Counted from the stretch's first letter, positions 24,198 to 35,830 are shown. The stretch is DNA of 64,000 bases from Serratia liquefaciens ATCC 27592 (GCF_000422085.1 NC_021741.1:5174613-5238612); one strand, 5' to 3'. Program-made: numbers and translations. Notes: generated by a model from the sequence alone, not told the origin.

Positions 24198-25568
24198 ATG
24201 TCGAACAGCGCAATGAGTGTGGTGATCCTCGCCGCGGGCAAGGGAACACGCATGTATTCCGATCTTCCCAAGGTGTTACATCCATTGGCCGGTAAGCCGA
24301 TGGTGCAGCACGTCATTGATGCCGCGATGAAACTGGGCGCGAAAAACGTCCATTTGGTCTACGGCCACGGCGGTGAGTTGCTGAAAAAGACCCTGACCGA
24401 CAGTGCGCTGAACTGGGTGCTGCAGGCCGAGCAGTTGGGGACTGGCCACGCCATGCAGCAGGCTGCACCGCATTTTGCCGATGATGAAGACGTGCTGATG
24501 CTGTACGGTGACGTTCCGCTGATCTCTGTCGATACCCTGCAGCGCCTGCTGGCGGCGAAGCCACAGGGCGGTATTGGTCTGCTGACCGTAAAACTGGCTG
24601 ATCCGAGCGGTTACGGTCGTATCGTGCGCGAGAAGGATACGGTGGTGGGAATTGTTGAGCACAAGGATGCCAGCGAAGCCCAGCGTCAGATCAATGAAAT
24701 CAATACCGGCATCCTGGTGGCCAACGGGCGCGATCTGAAGCGCTGGCTGGGGATGCTGAACAACGACAACGCGCAGGGTGAGTTCTATATCACCGATATC
24801 ATCGCGTTGGCACATGCCGACGGCAAGAAAATTGAGGCGGTCCATCCATCTCGCCTGAGTGAAGTGGAAGGCGTGAATAACCGCCTGCAGCTGTCGCGAC
24901 TTGAGCGCATTTATCAGGCAGAACAATCTGAAAAGTTGCTGCTGGCCGGCGTAATGCTGTTGGATCCGGCGCGTTTTGATCTGCGCGGGGAACTTGTGCA
25001 CGGTCGCGACATCTCTATTGATGCCAACGTGATTATTGAAGGTTCGGTCAAGCTGGGCGACCGCGTAAAAATCGGTGCTGGCTGCGTGCTGAAAAACTGC
25101 GTAATTGGCGACGACTGCGAGATCAGCCCGTATAGCGTATTGGAAGATGCGGTGCTGGCAGCGGAATGCACCGTGGGGCCATTCGCCCGTCTTCGTCCGG
25201 GCGCAGAGCTGGCGGTGGGCGCCCATGTCGGCAACTTCGTCGAAATGAAAAAAGCACGCTTGGGCAAAGGTTCCAAGGCGGGCCATCTGAGCTACCTGGG
25301 CGATGCCGAGATTGGTGACGATGTGAATATCGGCGCCGGTACTATCACCTGTAACTATGATGGCGCCAACAAGCATAAAACCATTATTGGCGACGGCGTG
25401 TTTGTTGGTTCCGATACCCAACTGGTGGCACCGGTCTCCGTCGGCAAAGGCTCTACCATCGCCGCTGGTACTACGGTTACCCGTGATATCGGCGAGGACG
25501 AACTGGTGCTGAGCCGCGTTAAGCAGGTGCACATCCAGGGTTGGCAGCGTCCGGTGAAAAAGAAATAA
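24198..25568 (+). CDS. glmU: Bifunctional GlcNAc-1-phosphate uridyltransferase / glucosamine-1-phosphate acetyltransferase
   Basis: Makes UDP-GlcNAc for peptidoglycan and lipopolysaccharide. The N-terminal nucleotidyltransferase has LAAGKGTRM (residues 11-19) and MLYGDVPL. The C-terminal half is a left-handed beta helix of hexapeptide repeats with [16 protein letters not shown] and [13 protein letters not shown]. Start chosen at 24198 (Met-Ser-Asn-Ser-Ala-Met), with AGG six bases upstream, giving 456 residues as in E. coli. It is transcribed with glmS. Confidence 0.97.
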   Translation: MSNSAMSVVILAAGKGTRMYSDLPKVLHPLAGKPMVQHVIDAAMKLGAKNVHLVYGHGGELLKKTLTDSALNWVLQAEQLGTGHAMQQAAPHFADDEDVLMLYGDVPLISVDTLQRLLAAKPQGGIGLLTVKLADPSGYGRIVREKDTVVGIVEHKDASEAQRQINEINTGILVANGRDLKRWLGMLNNDNAQGEFYITDIIALAHADGKKIEAVHPSRLSEVEGVNNRLQLSRLERIYQAEQSEKLLLAGVMLLDPARFDLRGELVHGRDISIDANVIIEGSVKLGDRVKIGAGCVLKNCVIGDDCEISPYSVLEDAVLAAECTVGPFARLRPGAELAVGAHVGNFVEMKKARLGKGSKAGHLSYLGDAEIGDDVNIGAGTITCNYDGANKHKTIIGDGVFVGSDTQLVAPVSVGKGSTIAAGTTVTRDIGEDELVLSRVKQVHIQGWQRPVKKK

Positions 25569-25583
25569 GCATTGTGTTTTGCG

Positions 25584-25606
25584 TTGGGCTCCGCGGACGA
25601 GCCCAA
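25584..25606 (+). other. Hairpin in the glmU-glmS intercistronic region
   Basis: Perfect 8-bp stem TTGGGCTC / GAGCCCAA with a 7-base loop, 16 bases after glmU. No T-tract follows, so transcription can continue into glmS. In E. coli this intercistronic region is processed by RNase E and glmS translation is activated by the sRNA GlmZ; whether this hairpin takes part is inference. Confidence 0.45.
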
Positions 25607-25722
25607 TACAAAACATAATAATCCCCATTCTCTACAGGCTCGGGGACGCACGGTAAAAACCGGCAAAATCAGGTCAAGACATCGAAAGCGCCCCGAAAGG
25701 CGTTTAATTAGGAATACAACTG

Positions 25723-27552
25723 ATGTGTGGAATTGTAGGCGCAGTAGCGCAACGTGATATTGCAGAGATCCTGTTGGAAGGTTTACGCCGCCTTGAGTAC
25801 CGTGGCTATGACTCAGCCGGTTTGGCAGTGGTGGATGCGGAAGGCAACGTGAACCGTTTACGCCGCGTGGGCAAGGTCAATAAACTGGCCGAAGCCGCGG
25901 AACAACATCCCTTGCACGGCGGCACCGGTATTGCTCACACCCGCTGGGCAACGCACGGTGAACCTACCGAAGCGAATGCGCACCCGCATGTTTCTGATTA
26001 CATTACCGTGGTGCATAACGGCATCATCGAAAACCACGAACCGCTGCGTGAATTGCTGATCGAACGGGGCTATCACTTCAGCTCCGAGACCGATACCGAG
26101 GTGATTGCTCACCTGGTGCATTGGGAACAGCGCCAGGGCGGCAGCTTGCTGGAAGTGGTGCAGCGCGTGATCCCACAGCTGCGTGGCGCCTACGGCACCG
26201 TGGTAATGGATAGCCGCGACCCGAGCGTACTGGTGGCAGCGCGTTCCGGCAGCCCGCTGGTGATCGGCCGCGGCGTGGGTGAAAACTTCTTGGCATCCGA
26301 CCAACTGGCGCTGCTGCCGGTGACCCGTCGCTTTATCTTCCTGGAAGAAGGCGACGTGGTGGAAATGACCCGCCGCACCGTCAACATTTTCGACAAACAG
26401 GGTAACGCCGTTGAACGCCCTGAGATTGAATCTCAAGTGCAATACGACGCCGGTGATAAAGGCGCTTACCGCCATTACATGCAAAAAGAGATTTACGAAC
26501 AGCCGCTGGCGCTGAAAAACACCCTGGAAGGGCGTTTCAGCCATGGCCAAATCAACCTGAGCGAGCTGGGACCGCGCGCCGATGAGCTGCTGGCGAAGGT
26601 GCAGCATGTGCAGATCATTGCCTGCGGTACGTCATACCACTCTGGCATGGTTGCTCGCTATTGGTTCGAATCTCTGGCCGGTGTGCCTTGCGACGTCGAG
26701 ATCGCGTCTGAATTCCGTTACCGCAAATCTGCCGTGCGTCCGGGCAGCCTGATCATCACGCTGTCGCAGTCCGGCGAAACCGCCGATACCCTGGCGGCGC
26801 TGCGTCTGTCGAAGGAATTGGGCTACCTCGGTTCGTTGGCGGTGTGTAACGTGGCCGGTTCTTCGCTGGTGCGTGAATCCGATTTGGCGCTGATGACCAA
26901 GGCCGGGACCGAAATTGGCGTGGCCTCTACCAAGGCCTTCACCACCCAGTTGGCGGTGTTGTTGATGCTGGTGGCACGTTTGGGCCGTCTGAAAGGCATG
27001 GCGGAAAGCGTTGAGCATGTAATCGTACACGGCCTGCAGGCGTTGCCGGCGCGTATCGAACAGATGCTGTCGCTGGACAAAAGCATTGAAGCGCTGGCGG
27101 AGGGGTTCTCCGACAAGCATCACGCGCTGTTCCTCGGCCGTGGCGATCAGTATCCGATTGCCATGGAAGGTGCGCTGAAGCTGAAAGAGATCTCCTACAT
27201 TCACGCGGAAGCCTATGCGGCCGGTGAATTGAAGCACGGCCCACTGGCGTTGATCGATGCCGATATGCCGGTGATCGTGGTGGCGCCGAACAACGAACTG
27301 TTGGAAAAACTGAAATCCAACATCGAAGAAGTTCGCGCGCGTGGCGGCCAGCTGTATGTGTTCGCCGATCAGGATGCCGGTTTCGTCAGCAGCGAAGGGA
27401 TGACCATCATTCCATTGCCGCACGTAGAAGAAATCGTGGCCCCTATCTTCTACACCGTGCCGTTGCAGCTGCTGTCTTACCATGTGGCGTTGATCAAAGG
27501 CACCGATGTTGACCAGCCGCGTAACCTGGCTAAGTCTGTCACCGTAGAGTAA
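25723..27552 (+). CDS. glmS: Glutamine-fructose-6-phosphate aminotransferase (GlcN6P synthase)
   Basis: First step of hexosamine synthesis. The N-terminal nucleophile glutaminase domain begins [10 protein letters not shown] (catalytic Cys after Met removal), with [13 protein letters not shown]. Two SIS domains follow ([30 protein letters not shown]). The C-terminal active-site end is [15 protein letters not shown]. 609 residues, as in E. coli. AGGAAT precedes the ATG. Confidence 0.98.
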   Translation: MCGIVGAVAQRDIAEILLEGLRRLEYRGYDSAGLAVVDAEGNVNRLRRVGKVNKLAEAAEQHPLHGGTGIAHTRWATHGEPTEANAHPHVSDYITVVHNGIIENHEPLRELLIERGYHFSSETDTEVIAHLVHWEQRQGGSLLEVVQRVIPQLRGAYGTVVMDSRDPSVLVAARSGSPLVIGRGVGENFLASDQLALLPVTRRFIFLEEGDVVEMTRRTVNIFDKQGNAVERPEIESQVQYDAGDKGAYRHYMQKEIYEQPLALKNTLEGRFSHGQINLSELGPRADELLAKVQHVQIIACGTSYHSGMVARYWFESLAGVPCDVEIASEFRYRKSAVRPGSLIITLSQSGETADTLAALRLSKELGYLGSLAVCNVAGSSLVRESDLALMTKAGTEIGVASTKAFTTQLAVLLMLVARLGRLKGMAESVEHVIVHGLQALPARIEQMLSLDKSIEALAEGFSDKHHALFLGRGDQYPIAMEGALKLKEISYIHAEAYAAGELKHGPLALIDADMPVIVVAPNNELLEKLKSNIEEVRARGGQLYVFADQDAGFVSSEGMTIIPLPHVEEIVAPIFYTVPLQLLSYHVALIKGTDVDQPRNLAKSVTVE

Positions 27553-27571
27553 TCCGCTGCTGTTAATCTCT

Positions 27572-27597
27572 AAAAGCCGGCCACTGTGCCGGCTTTT
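27572..27597 (+). terminator. glmUS terminator
   Basis: AAAAGCCGGC-CACTGT-GCCGGCTTTT followed by further T residues, 19 bases after the glmS stop. Classic intrinsic terminator. Confidence 0.92.
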
Positions 27598-27748
27598 TTC
27601 ATAACGGGATCAAATATGACAAGAGTGCTACAGCGGAGATAAAAGTTGTCATATTCAAACGGATAGCGGCGTTGGAAAGGGTTTTTTTATTGATTAATTA
27701 CTGAGTGGTTTTATGTTTAATGGTTTGATTTTTATAGAGTAATCATAT

Positions 27749-27814
27749 CTGTGCTCTCACTGTAATATAACTGTCATATTTCGTACATTTTACTGTCACC
27801 AAACTGTCCTATTT
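27749..27814 (+). promoter_or_regulatory. Pho-box array upstream of pstS (six 11-bp units)
   Basis: Contiguous, in-phase 11-bp units: CTGTGCTCTCA, CTGTAATATAA, CTGTCATATTT, CGTACATTTTA, CTGTCACCAAA, CTGTCCTATTT. Units 2-3 and 5-6 resemble full Pho boxes (CTGTCAT-A/T-rich-CTGT). They end 75 bases before the pstS start and would bind PhoB-phosphate under phosphate limitation. Confidence 0.88.
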
Positions 27815-27888
27815 TCCCTCCTGCAGCAATACTTACTCTGATGAAAACGACTCAAAGTCGATTTTTGAATATCCCATTAGGAGGGATT

Positions 27889-28929
27889 ATGAAACTGATG
27901 CGTACCACCGTCGCCAGTATTGTGGCAGCGACTTTCTCCCTGACCGCCGTGTCCGCGTTCGCTGCTGCTAGCCTGACCGGTGCAGGTGCGACATTCCCCG
28001 CTCCGGTTTATGCCAAGTGGGCAGATTCTTATCAGAAAGAAACCGGCAACAAAGTTAACTATCAGGGCATCGGCTCTTCTGGTGGCGTGAAGCAAATCGT
28101 CGCCAATACCGTTGACTTTGGTGCCTCCGATGCACCTTTGAGTGATGACAAGCTGGCGGCCGATGGCCTGTTCCAGTTCCCTACCGTGATCGGTGGCGTG
28201 GTGCTGGCCGTTAACATCCCGGGCATCAAATCCGGTGAGCTGACCCTGGATGGGAAAACCCTGGGTGATATCTACCTGGGCAACGTGAAAAAATGGAACG
28301 ACCCGGCGATCACCAAGCTGAACCCAGGCGTCAAGCTGCCGGATCAGAACATTGCGGTTGTTCGTCGCGCGGACGGTTCAGGCACCTCTTTCGTGTTCAC
28401 CAGCTATTTGTCTAAAGCTAACGCGCAGTGGAAAGAGAAAATCGGTGCAGGTTCTACCGTTAACTGGCCAACCGGCCTGGGCGGCAAGGGCAATGACGGC
28501 ATCGCCGCATTCGTACAGCGTCTGCCAGGCTCCATCGGTTACGTTGAATACGCGTATGCCAAACAAAACAACCTGGCCTACACCAAGCTGATTTCGGCCG
28601 ACGGCAAAGCGGTTAGCCCAACAGAAGAGAGCTTCAGCGCCGCCGCTAAAGGCGTTGACTGGAGCAAAACCTTCGCCCAGGACCTGACTAACCAGAAAGG
28701 TGACAACGCCTGGCCAATCACCTCCACCACCTTCATCCTGGTGCACAAAGAGCAGAAAAACCCGGCTCAGGGCACCGAAGTTCTGAAGTTCTTTGACTGG
28801 GCGTACAAAACCGGCGCCAAGCAGGCTAACGACCTGGATTACGCCACGCTGCCGAACGAAGTTATCGAGCAGGTGCGTGCAGCATGGAAAACCAACGTAA
28901 AAGACAGTTCCGGTAAAGCGCTGTACTAA
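27889..28929 (+). CDS. pstS: Phosphate-binding periplasmic protein PstS
   Basis: Periplasmic receptor of the high-affinity phosphate ABC importer. Signal peptide residues 1-25 ([20 protein letters not shown]...), then the mature start [15 protein letters not shown] and phosphate-contacting motifs ([19 protein letters not shown]). Start chosen at 27889 behind AGGAGGG; 346 residues, as in E. coli. First gene of pstSCAB-phoU. Confidence 0.97.
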   Translation: MKLMRTTVASIVAATFSLTAVSAFAAASLTGAGATFPAPVYAKWADSYQKETGNKVNYQGIGSSGGVKQIVANTVDFGASDAPLSDDKLAADGLFQFPTVIGGVVLAVNIPGIKSGELTLDGKTLGDIYLGNVKKWNDPAITKLNPGVKLPDQNIAVVRRADGSGTSFVFTSYLSKANAQWKEKIGAGSTVNWPTGLGGKGNDGIAAFVQRLPGSIGYVEYAYAKQNNLAYTKLISADGKAVSPTEESFSAAAKGVDWSKTFAQDLTNQKGDNAWPITSTTFILVHKEQKNPAQGTEVLKFFDWAYKTGAKQANDLDYATLPNEVIEQVRAAWKTNVKDSSGKALY

Positions 28930-28936
28930 CAACGCA

Positions 28937-28960
28937 GGGGCGCGTGATTCGGCGCGCCCC
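28937..28960 (+). other. pstS-pstC intercistronic hairpin
   Basis: 8-bp GC-only stem GGGGCGCG / CGCGCCCC, with a loop of 8, seven bases after the pstS stop and followed by a short T-run (28967-28971). It probably stabilises the pstS message or partly terminates, keeping the binding protein more abundant than the membrane subunits. Confidence 0.6.
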
Positions 28961-29021
28961 ACTCAGTTTTTCAGGGCTCAATTCAGGTTGGGCCTGCCAG
29001 GGTTAACACAGAGAGTGATCT

Positions 29022-29978
29022 ATGGCTGAGTACAAGCCGACCATTAAAGCACCGAGTAAAAATGGTGACGTCATCTTCAGCGCGCTGGTTAAACTGGCGG
29101 CGCTGATTACCCTATTGTTGCTGGGCGGCATTATTGTTTCGCTGATCTTCGCCTCCTGGCCGAGCATACAGAAATTCGGTTTCTCCTTCCTGTGGACCAA
29201 AGAATGGGACGCGCCTGCTGAGCAGTTCGGCGCCCTGGTACCGATCTACGGCACCGTCGTCACCTCGCTGATCGCATTGATTATCGCCGTACCCGTCAGC
29301 TTCGGCATTGCGCTGTTCCTGACCGAGCTGGCACCAAACTGGCTGAGGCGCCCGCTGGGTATCGCCATTGAATTGCTGGCGGCGATCCCGAGTATCGTTT
29401 ATGGCATGTGGGGCCTGTTCGTGTTCGCCCCGCTGTTTGCCGAATATTTCCAGACCCCGGTCGGCGACGTGCTGTCAGGCATTCCGATTGTCGGTGAGCT
29501 GTTCTCTGGCCCGGCGTTCGGTATCGGTATTCTGGCTGCCGGGGTGATCCTGGCGATTATGATTATTCCTTATATCGCCGCCGTAATGCGCGACGTGTTC
29601 GAACAAACCCCGGTGATGATGAAAGAGTCGGCCTATGGCATCGGCTGCACCACCTGGGAAGTGATTTGGCGCATCGTATTGCCGTTTACCAAGAATGGCG
29701 TAATTGGCGGTGTAATGCTCGGCTTGGGCCGTGCGCTGGGGGAAACCATGGCGGTGACCTTCATCATCGGTAACACCTACCAGCTCGACAGCGCTTCACT
29801 GTATATGCCGGGCAACAGCATCACCTCTGCACTGGCCAACGAATTCGCCGAAGCGGAGTCGGGCGTGCACACCGCCGCGTTGATGGAGTTGGGGCTGATT
29901 CTGTTTGTTATCACCTTTATCGTGCTGGCGCTGTCGAAGCTGATGGTGATGCGCCTGGCAAAGAGTGAGGGACGCTAA
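29022..29978 (+). CDS. pstC: Phosphate ABC transporter permease PstC
   Basis: Inner-membrane permease, 318 residues (319 in E. coli), six hydrophobic segments. The coupling-helix region is [20 protein letters not shown]. It stops one base before the pstA start, so translation is likely coupled. Confidence 0.97.
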   Translation: MAEYKPTIKAPSKNGDVIFSALVKLAALITLLLLGGIIVSLIFASWPSIQKFGFSFLWTKEWDAPAEQFGALVPIYGTVVTSLIALIIAVPVSFGIALFLTELAPNWLRRPLGIAIELLAAIPSIVYGMWGLFVFAPLFAEYFQTPVGDVLSGIPIVGELFSGPAFGIGILAAGVILAIMIIPYIAAVMRDVFEQTPVMMKESAYGIGCTTWEVIWRIVLPFTKNGVIGGVMLGLGRALGETMAVTFIIGNTYQLDSASLYMPGNSITSALANEFAEAESGVHTAALMELGLILFVITFIVLALSKLMVMRLAKSEGR

Positions 29979-29979
29979 C

Positions 29980-30870
29980 GTGACGACTATGGATATGCAA
30001 AATAGCGTAGCGCTGCTGGAAAGCCGCCGCAAAATGCAGGCCTGGCGCCGCCAGAAGAACCGACTGGCGCTGTTCCTGTCGATGGCGACCATGGTGTTTG
30101 GCCTGTTCTGGCTGGTGTGGATCCTGTTCTCCACCGTGACCAAGGGCATCGACGGCATGTCGCTGGCGCTGTTCACCGAAATGACTCCTCCGCCGAATAC
30201 CGCGGGCGGTGGTCTGGCAAACGCCATCGCCGGTAGCGGCCTGTTGATCCTGTGGGCTACCGTGTTCGGTACGCCACTGGGCATCATGGCGGGGATTTAC
30301 CTGGCGGAATATGGCCGTAAATCCTGGCTGGCGGAAGTCATCCGTTTTATTAACGACATTCTGTTATCGGCACCGTCGATTGTTGTGGGCCTGTTCGTGT
30401 ACACCATCGTGGTGGCGAAGATGGAACACTTCTCCGGTTGGGCCGGGATCATCGCGTTGGCGCTGTTGCAGGTACCGATCGTGATCCGTACCACCGAGAA
30501 TATGCTGAAGCTGGTGCCGGATACGCTGCGCGAAGCCGCTTATGCGCTGGGCACGCCGAAATGGCGCATGATTTCCGCCATCACGTTGAAAGCCTCGGTC
30601 TCCGGCATCATCACCGGCGTGCTGCTGGCGATTGCGCGTATCGCAGGGGAAACCGCACCGTTGCTGTTTACCTCGCTGTCGAATCAGTTCTGGAGCACTG
30701 ACCTGATGCAGCCGATCGCCAACCTGCCGGTGACCATTTTCAAATTCGCCATGAGCCCGTTCGCCGAATGGCAAGAGCTGGCCTGGGCCGGGGTGCTGTT
30801 GATAACCCTGTGCGTACTGCTACTGAATATCCTGGCGCGTGTGGTTTTCGCCAAGAAAAAGCATTCATAA
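29980..30870 (+). CDS. pstA: Phosphate ABC transporter permease PstA
   Basis: Second permease subunit. I choose the GTG at 29980 (GAGGG eight bases upstream), which gives 296 residues, the E. coli length. An ATG at 29965 would overlap pstC by 14 bases and lacks a better site. Conserved [20 protein letters not shown] coupling segment and [18 protein letters not shown]-terminal region. Confidence 0.95.
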   Translation: MTTMDMQNSVALLESRRKMQAWRRQKNRLALFLSMATMVFGLFWLVWILFSTVTKGIDGMSLALFTEMTPPPNTAGGGLANAIAGSGLLILWATVFGTPLGIMAGIYLAEYGRKSWLAEVIRFINDILLSAPSIVVGLFVYTIVVAKMEHFSGWAGIIALALLQVPIVIRTTENMLKLVPDTLREAAYALGTPKWRMISAITLKASVSGIITGVLLAIARIAGETAPLLFTSLSNQFWSTDLMQPIANLPVTIFKFAMSPFAEWQELAWAGVLLITLCVLLLNILARVVFAKKKHS

Positions 30871-31695
<825 letters not shown>

Positions 31696-31706
31696 TAGGA
31701 TGCATC

Positions 31707-32441
31707 ATGGATAACCTGAATTTAAATAAGCACATTTCCGGCCAGTTCAACGCAGAACTGGAGCATATCCGCACCCAGGTATTGACCATGGGCGGGCTGG
31801 TGGAACAGCAACTGACCGACGCTATCACCGCGATGCACAATCAGGACGGTGAATTGGCCAAGCGCGTGATTGAAGGCGACGCCAAGGTCAATATGATGGA
31901 AGTGGCGATTGACGAAGCCTGCGTGCGGATCATCGCCAAACGCCAGCCGACCGCCAGCGACCTGCGTCTGGTGATGGCGATCATCAAAACCATTTCCGAG
32001 CTGGAACGCATCGGCGACGTGGCGGACAAGATTTGCCGCACCGCGCTGGAGAAATTCTCGCACCAGCATCAGCCACTGCTGGTCAGCCTGGAGTCGCTTG
32101 GTCGCCATACCGTGCAGATGCTGCACGACGTGCTGGACGCCTTCGCGCGCATGGATTTGGATGAAGCTATCCGCATTTACCGCGAAGACCGGAAGGTCGA
32201 TCAGGAATATGAGGGCATCGTACGCCAGTTGATGACCTACATGATGGAAGATACGCGTACCATCCCAAGCGTGCTGACCGCGTTATTCTGTGCCCGTTCG
32301 ATCGAGCGTATCGGTGACCGCTGCCAGAACATTTGCGAATTTATCTTCTATTTCGTCAAAGGTCAGGACTTCCGTCATATCGGTGGCGACGCGCTGGAAA
32401 AGCTGCTGTCATCCGACGGAAAAGACGATAAAAAAGAGTAA
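31707..32441 (+). CDS. phoU: Phosphate signalling protein PhoU
   Basis: Negative regulator linking PstSCAB to the PhoR/PhoB two-component system. 244 residues in two three-helix bundles. Metal-binding-type motifs include [23 protein letters not shown] and [10 protein letters not shown] in the first repeat and [12 protein letters not shown] in the second. Start at 31707 with GGATG upstream. Confidence 0.97.
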   Translation: MDNLNLNKHISGQFNAELEHIRTQVLTMGGLVEQQLTDAITAMHNQDGELAKRVIEGDAKVNMMEVAIDEACVRIIAKRQPTASDLRLVMAIIKTISELERIGDVADKICRTALEKFSHQHQPLLVSLESLGRHTVQMLHDVLDAFARMDLDEAIRIYREDRKVDQEYEGIVRQLMTYMMEDTRTIPSVLTALFCARSIERIGDRCQNICEFIFYFVKGQDFRHIGGDALEKLLSSDGKDDKKE

Positions 32442-32463
32442 TTTCCCCCGAGAGTTACCCCTG

Positions 32464-32487
32464 AAGGCGCAGAAAACTGCGCCTTTA
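32464..32487 (+). terminator. pst-phoU operon terminator
   Basis: 9-bp stem AAGGCGCAG / CTGCGCCTT with an AAAA loop, then TTATGCTGTTT; 22 bases after the phoU stop. The U-tract is short. Confidence 0.75.
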
Positions 32488-32607
32488 TGCTGTTTAAAAC
32501 CCTTAAAGACAAAAAGGTTATAAATATAGCTTTTTATATTATTTCCTGACCTAAGTGGGTCTTGCTAGCTTAGCAGCCAGCAGGACATCAACCCTTAGGA
32601 GCTCCCC

Positions 32608-33447
32608 ATGAAACATCGCGCTTTGGCCTTAACCTTATTAGCCAGCCTGACCAGCCTCGCCACCGGTGCCGCGCATGCGGACAAACTCGACGACATCAAG
32701 AAAGCCGGCGTAGTGCGTATCGCGGTGTTCGACAGCAATCCGCCGTTCGGTTATATCGACCCGCAAAGCAAAAAGCTGGTGGGTTACGATGTGGATGTCG
32801 CCGATGCGATCGGCAAAGCGCTGGGCGTGAAGGTTGAGCTGCGAGCCACCAACCCGGCCAACCGTATTCCTTTGCTGGTCTCGAAAAAGGTCGACCTGAT
32901 TGCCGCTAACTTCACCATTACCGACGAGCGCGCCAAGGAAGTGAACTTCAGCGTGCCGTATTTCGCCACCGGCCAGAAATTTATCGCCCATAAAGGCGTA
33001 CTGAAAACCCCGGAAGACATCAAAAAGCTGCGCATTGGCGCGGACAAAGGCACGGTGCAGGAAATTACCCTGCGCGAACATTATCCGACGGCGAAAGTGA
33101 TCTCTTACGACGATACCCCGCTGGCGTTCGTGGCGCTGCGTAACGGTAACGTGCAGGCGATCACCCAGGATGACGCCAAGCTGGTGGGCCTGCTCGGCAA
33201 CCTGCCGGCCGCCCAGAAAGCTGACTTCGAGATCTCGCCGTTCAGCATTACCAAAGAGTACCAGGGAGTCGGCATTCCCAAAGGCGAAGATCGCCTGACC
33301 GCCAGCGTTAACGACACGCTGATCAATCTGGAAAAGGACGGCGAAGCGGTGAAAATCTACAATCGCTGGTTCGGGCCGGAAACCAAAACGGCTCAACCGC
33401 GCGGCGATTTCACCATCGCACCCCTGGATCAGCAGCCTAAGGCCTGA
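32608..33447 (+). CDS. Polar amino acid ABC transporter, periplasmic binding protein
   Basis: Type II substrate-binding protein of the SBP_bac_3 family (glutamate/aspartate/cystine-type importers). Signal peptide residues 1-24, cleavage after Ala-His-Ala. Conserved segments: SNPPFGYIDPQSKKLVGYDVDVADAIGKAL-type lobe (key parts NPPFGYID and GYDVDVADAIG), ANFTITDERAKEVNFS and IGADKGTVQE. The Asp/Arg amino-acid contacts are compatible with an acidic or polar substrate, but I cannot name it. Likely operon with the two permeases downstream. Confidence 0.88.
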   Translation: MKHRALALTLLASLTSLATGAAHADKLDDIKKAGVVRIAVFDSNPPFGYIDPQSKKLVGYDVDVADAIGKALGVKVELRATNPANRIPLLVSKKVDLIAANFTITDERAKEVNFSVPYFATGQKFIAHKGVLKTPEDIKKLRIGADKGTVQEITLREHYPTAKVISYDDTPLAFVALRNGNVQAITQDDAKLVGLLGNLPAAQKADFEISPFSITKEYQGVGIPKGEDRLTASVNDTLINLEKDGEAVKIYNRWFGPETKTAQPRGDFTIAPLDQQPKA

Positions 33448-33526
33448 TTCTGCGGGGTCGTGAAGTCAGAACGGAGGGGCGCAGCTTGCTGCGCCCTTGG
33501 CGCATGGTGCAAAACAAGGATTAGGC

Positions 33527-34252
33527 ATGAATCTGCAACAACTCTCAGACTGGCTGCTGGCGCCGCAGTATCTGAGCTGGTTATGGGATGGCTTCCTGCT
33601 GACGCTGTGGCTTTCCGCCTGTGCGAGCCTGGCAGCCACGCTGTTGGGATTTTTACTGACGGCGATGCGCGACAGCCGCCTGAGGGTGCTGCGCTGGCTG
33701 GCGGTCGGTTACAGCTCATTGTTTCGCAATACGCCGCTGCTGGTGCAGCTGTTCTTCTGGTATTTCGCCGCCGGGCAGATTTTGCCGTCTGCCGCCATGC
33801 AGTGGCTGAATACGCCACACCACATCGGCCCGCTTGAGTGGCCCTCATTTGAATTTCTGGCCGGTTTCTTCGGCCTGACGCTTTACTCCACCGCTTTTAT
33901 CGCTGAAGAGATCCGCTCCGGCATCCGTGGTGTCGCCAGCGGACAAAAGTACGCCGCCAACGCGCTGGGGCTGACCGGATGGCAGGCCATGCGTTATGTG
34001 GTCCTGCCGCAGGCGCTGAAAATTGCCATGCCGCCGCTACTGGGCCAATACATGAACGTAATAAAAAACTCCTCGCTGACCATGGCGATCGGCGTCGCTG
34101 AACTTTCCTATGCTTCGCGTCAGGTAGAAACCGAGACGCTACGCACCTTCCAGGCCTTTGGCGTGGCGACGGTATTGTATATCGCCATCATTGCGCTATT
34201 GGAAGGCTGGGGCATGTGGCGGCAGCAGCGTAAACCGCTGGGAGGACATTAA
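33527..34252 (+). CDS. Polar amino acid ABC transporter permease (first)
   Basis: HisM/GlnP-type inner-membrane permease. 241 residues from the ATG at 33527 (AAGGATTAGGC upstream). Family features: FRNTPLLVQLFFWYF near residue 68 and the coupling loop NALGLTGWQAMRYVVLPQALK. It overlaps closely with the next permease: its stop is followed one base later by the ATG at 34254, whose Shine-Dalgarno GGAGG lies inside this gene. Confidence 0.9.
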   Translation: MNLQQLSDWLLAPQYLSWLWDGFLLTLWLSACASLAATLLGFLLTAMRDSRLRVLRWLAVGYSSLFRNTPLLVQLFFWYFAAGQILPSAAMQWLNTPHHIGPLEWPSFEFLAGFFGLTLYSTAFIAEEIRSGIRGVASGQKYAANALGLTGWQAMRYVVLPQALKIAMPPLLGQYMNVIKNSSLTMAIGVAELSYASRQVETETLRTFQAFGVATVLYIAIIALLEGWGMWRQQRKPLGGH

Positions 34253-34253
34253 G

Positions 34254-34993
34254 ATGGATTTCAGCATCATTTACGACAACCTGGGATATCTGCTGTGGGG
34301 CACCTGGCCGGATGGGCCGCTGGGGGCGCGGCGCTGACACTGGCTATCAGCCTGATGGCGGGGGTGGCTTCGGCTATTCTCGGCACGCTGCTGGGGGTGG
34401 CATTGGCGATGTCACGCGGTGTGGTAGCCGGGCTGTTGGCGGCGATTTTGGGCTTTTTCCGCGCAATTCCGGTGATCATGCTGATTTTCTGGACCTATTT
34501 CCTGCTACCCATCGTTTTTGGCGTAGATATTCCTGAAATTACCACGGTGGTTTGCGCTCTGGCGTTGATCGCCTCCGCCTATCTGGCGCATGCGGTGAAA
34601 GCTGGCATTGCCGCCATCGGGCCGGGGCAGTGGCAGGCCGGGTTATCGTTGGGGCTGACCCGCTGGCAAACGCTGTGGTTGATAGTGCTGCCGCAGGCGC
34701 TGCGCATGATGGTGCCGTCGTTTATCAACCAGTGGATTTCGCTGATCAAGGACACCTCCCTGGCCTATATCGTTGGTGTCAGTGAGCTGACCTTTCTGGC
34801 GACACAGGTCAACAACCGCAGCATGGTGTATCCGATGGAGGTATTCCTGTTTATCGCGTTGGTGTACTTCGTGTTCTGCCTGGCGTTGGATCTGCTGGCC
34901 AATGCGATCAATCGCCGCTACAGCCCGCAGACCCGGGCTGTAAAACGGTCATGGCGCTGGTGGCGCAACAAACCGCCGTTGCCGGCTAGTTAG
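34254..34993 (+). pseudogene. Polar amino acid ABC transporter permease (second), apparent frameshift
   Basis: Translation from the well-placed ATG at 34254 (GGAGG, 8-base spacing) reads Met-Asp-Phe-Ser-Ile-Ile-Tyr-Asp-Asn-Leu, reaches PDGPLGARR and stops after 27 codons. Adding one base in the G5 run at 34322-34326 would give PDGPLGGAALTLAISLM and join the long downstream frame, which carries the permease signature (LGLTRWQTLWLIVLPQALR) to 34993. So a single G is missing relative to an intact gene. This may be a real inactivation, phase variation at a homopolymer or a sequencing error. A GTG at 34295 could restart the second frame but has no ribosome binding site. Confidence 0.85.
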
Positions 34994-35651
34994 TCAGCTG
35001 CCAGCCGCGTTCACGCCAGAGCGCCGGTAATTGCGCCAGATTGTCGAATGCGGTGACTAAGGGGTGATCGATAGGTTTATTGTGCGGATCGGCGCAGAAG
35101 TAAAACACCGGGATCCCGGCGGCGATCCCTGCCTGTGCACCGGCGGCGGAATCGTCCACCAGGATGCAGCGTTCCACCGGCACCTGCATTTTTTCAGCGG
35201 CGTGGAACACAATGGCCGGATCCGGCTTCCAGCGTTGGATGTCATAGCCGCTGAACAACCGGTCATCAAAATAGTGCAGCATATCGGTCAGGCCGAGCGA
35301 GTGTTGCATTTTGCTGACCGGGCCGTTGGAAACCGTGCACATTGGCACCTTCACCTGCGCCAACAGTTCACGCGCCCCGGCGATTTGTTGCAGCTCGCTA
35401 TCGAACAAGCGGGCCACTTCCTGGCGGTACAGCGGTTCAAGCTCTTCCTTTGCCAGCGTGGTGCCCTGTTGTGCATTAACCTGTTCGATAATTTCGTACA
35501 GCTTCACTCCTTTGAATTTTCTGAACACGTCGTCCAGCGACAGGTGGATGCCGAAGTGGGCAAACATGTGCACATAGGCTTTACTGCACAGCACTTCGCT
35601 GTCCACCAGCGTGCCGTCGCAATCAAACAAAATACAGTCAATCTGGTTCAT
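34986..35651 (-). CDS. yieH: HAD-family phosphatase YieH (6-phosphogluconate phosphatase-like)
   Basis: Cytoplasmic sugar-phosphate phosphatase. HAD motif I DCDGTLVDS (nucleophile Asp near residue 9), motif II TVSNGP, motif III/IV around WKPDP and ILVDDSAAGAQAG. Start at 35651 (Met-Asn-Gln-Ile-Asp) gives 221 residues, the E. coli YieH length. It converges on the permease gene with an 8-bp overlap of the 3' ends. Confidence 0.93.
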   Translation of the reverse strand: MNQIDCILFDCDGTLVDSEVLCSKAYVHMFAHFGIHLSLDDVFRKFKGVKLYEIIEQVNAQQGTTLAKEELEPLYRQEVARLFDSELQQIAGARELLAQVKVPMCTVSNGPVSKMQHSLGLTDMLHYFDDRLFSGYDIQRWKPDPAIVFHAAEKMQVPVERCILVDDSAAGAQAGIAAGIPVFYFCADPHNKPIDHPLVTAFDNLAQLPALWRERGWQLTN

Positions 35652-35830
35652 CAGCGTCAGTGTCCTTCGAGTCAACAGCGATAATGCCACTTTAACCGCA
35701 TCAGGCAGGATTGCGACTCCTGAATCCTGGTTTTCCGATGAATATCAGCAAATACAACCTGTTGGGGTTTATAGCCGTAAAGACGGCGAAAAAAACCTGT
35801 GATCAGCATCAAAACCCTGACTTTTTGTTA

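Noticed and set aside
24276..25628. 450-codon minus-strand open frame opposite glmU
   Set aside because: Shadow of glmU; His/Gln-rich composition typical of antisense frames.
26632..27483. 283-codon minus-strand open frame opposite glmS
   Set aside because: Shadow of glmS, no family resemblance and no ribosome binding site.
32638..33396. 252-codon minus-strand open frame opposite the amino acid binding protein
   Set aside because: Mirror of a clear SBP gene; composition typical of antisense.
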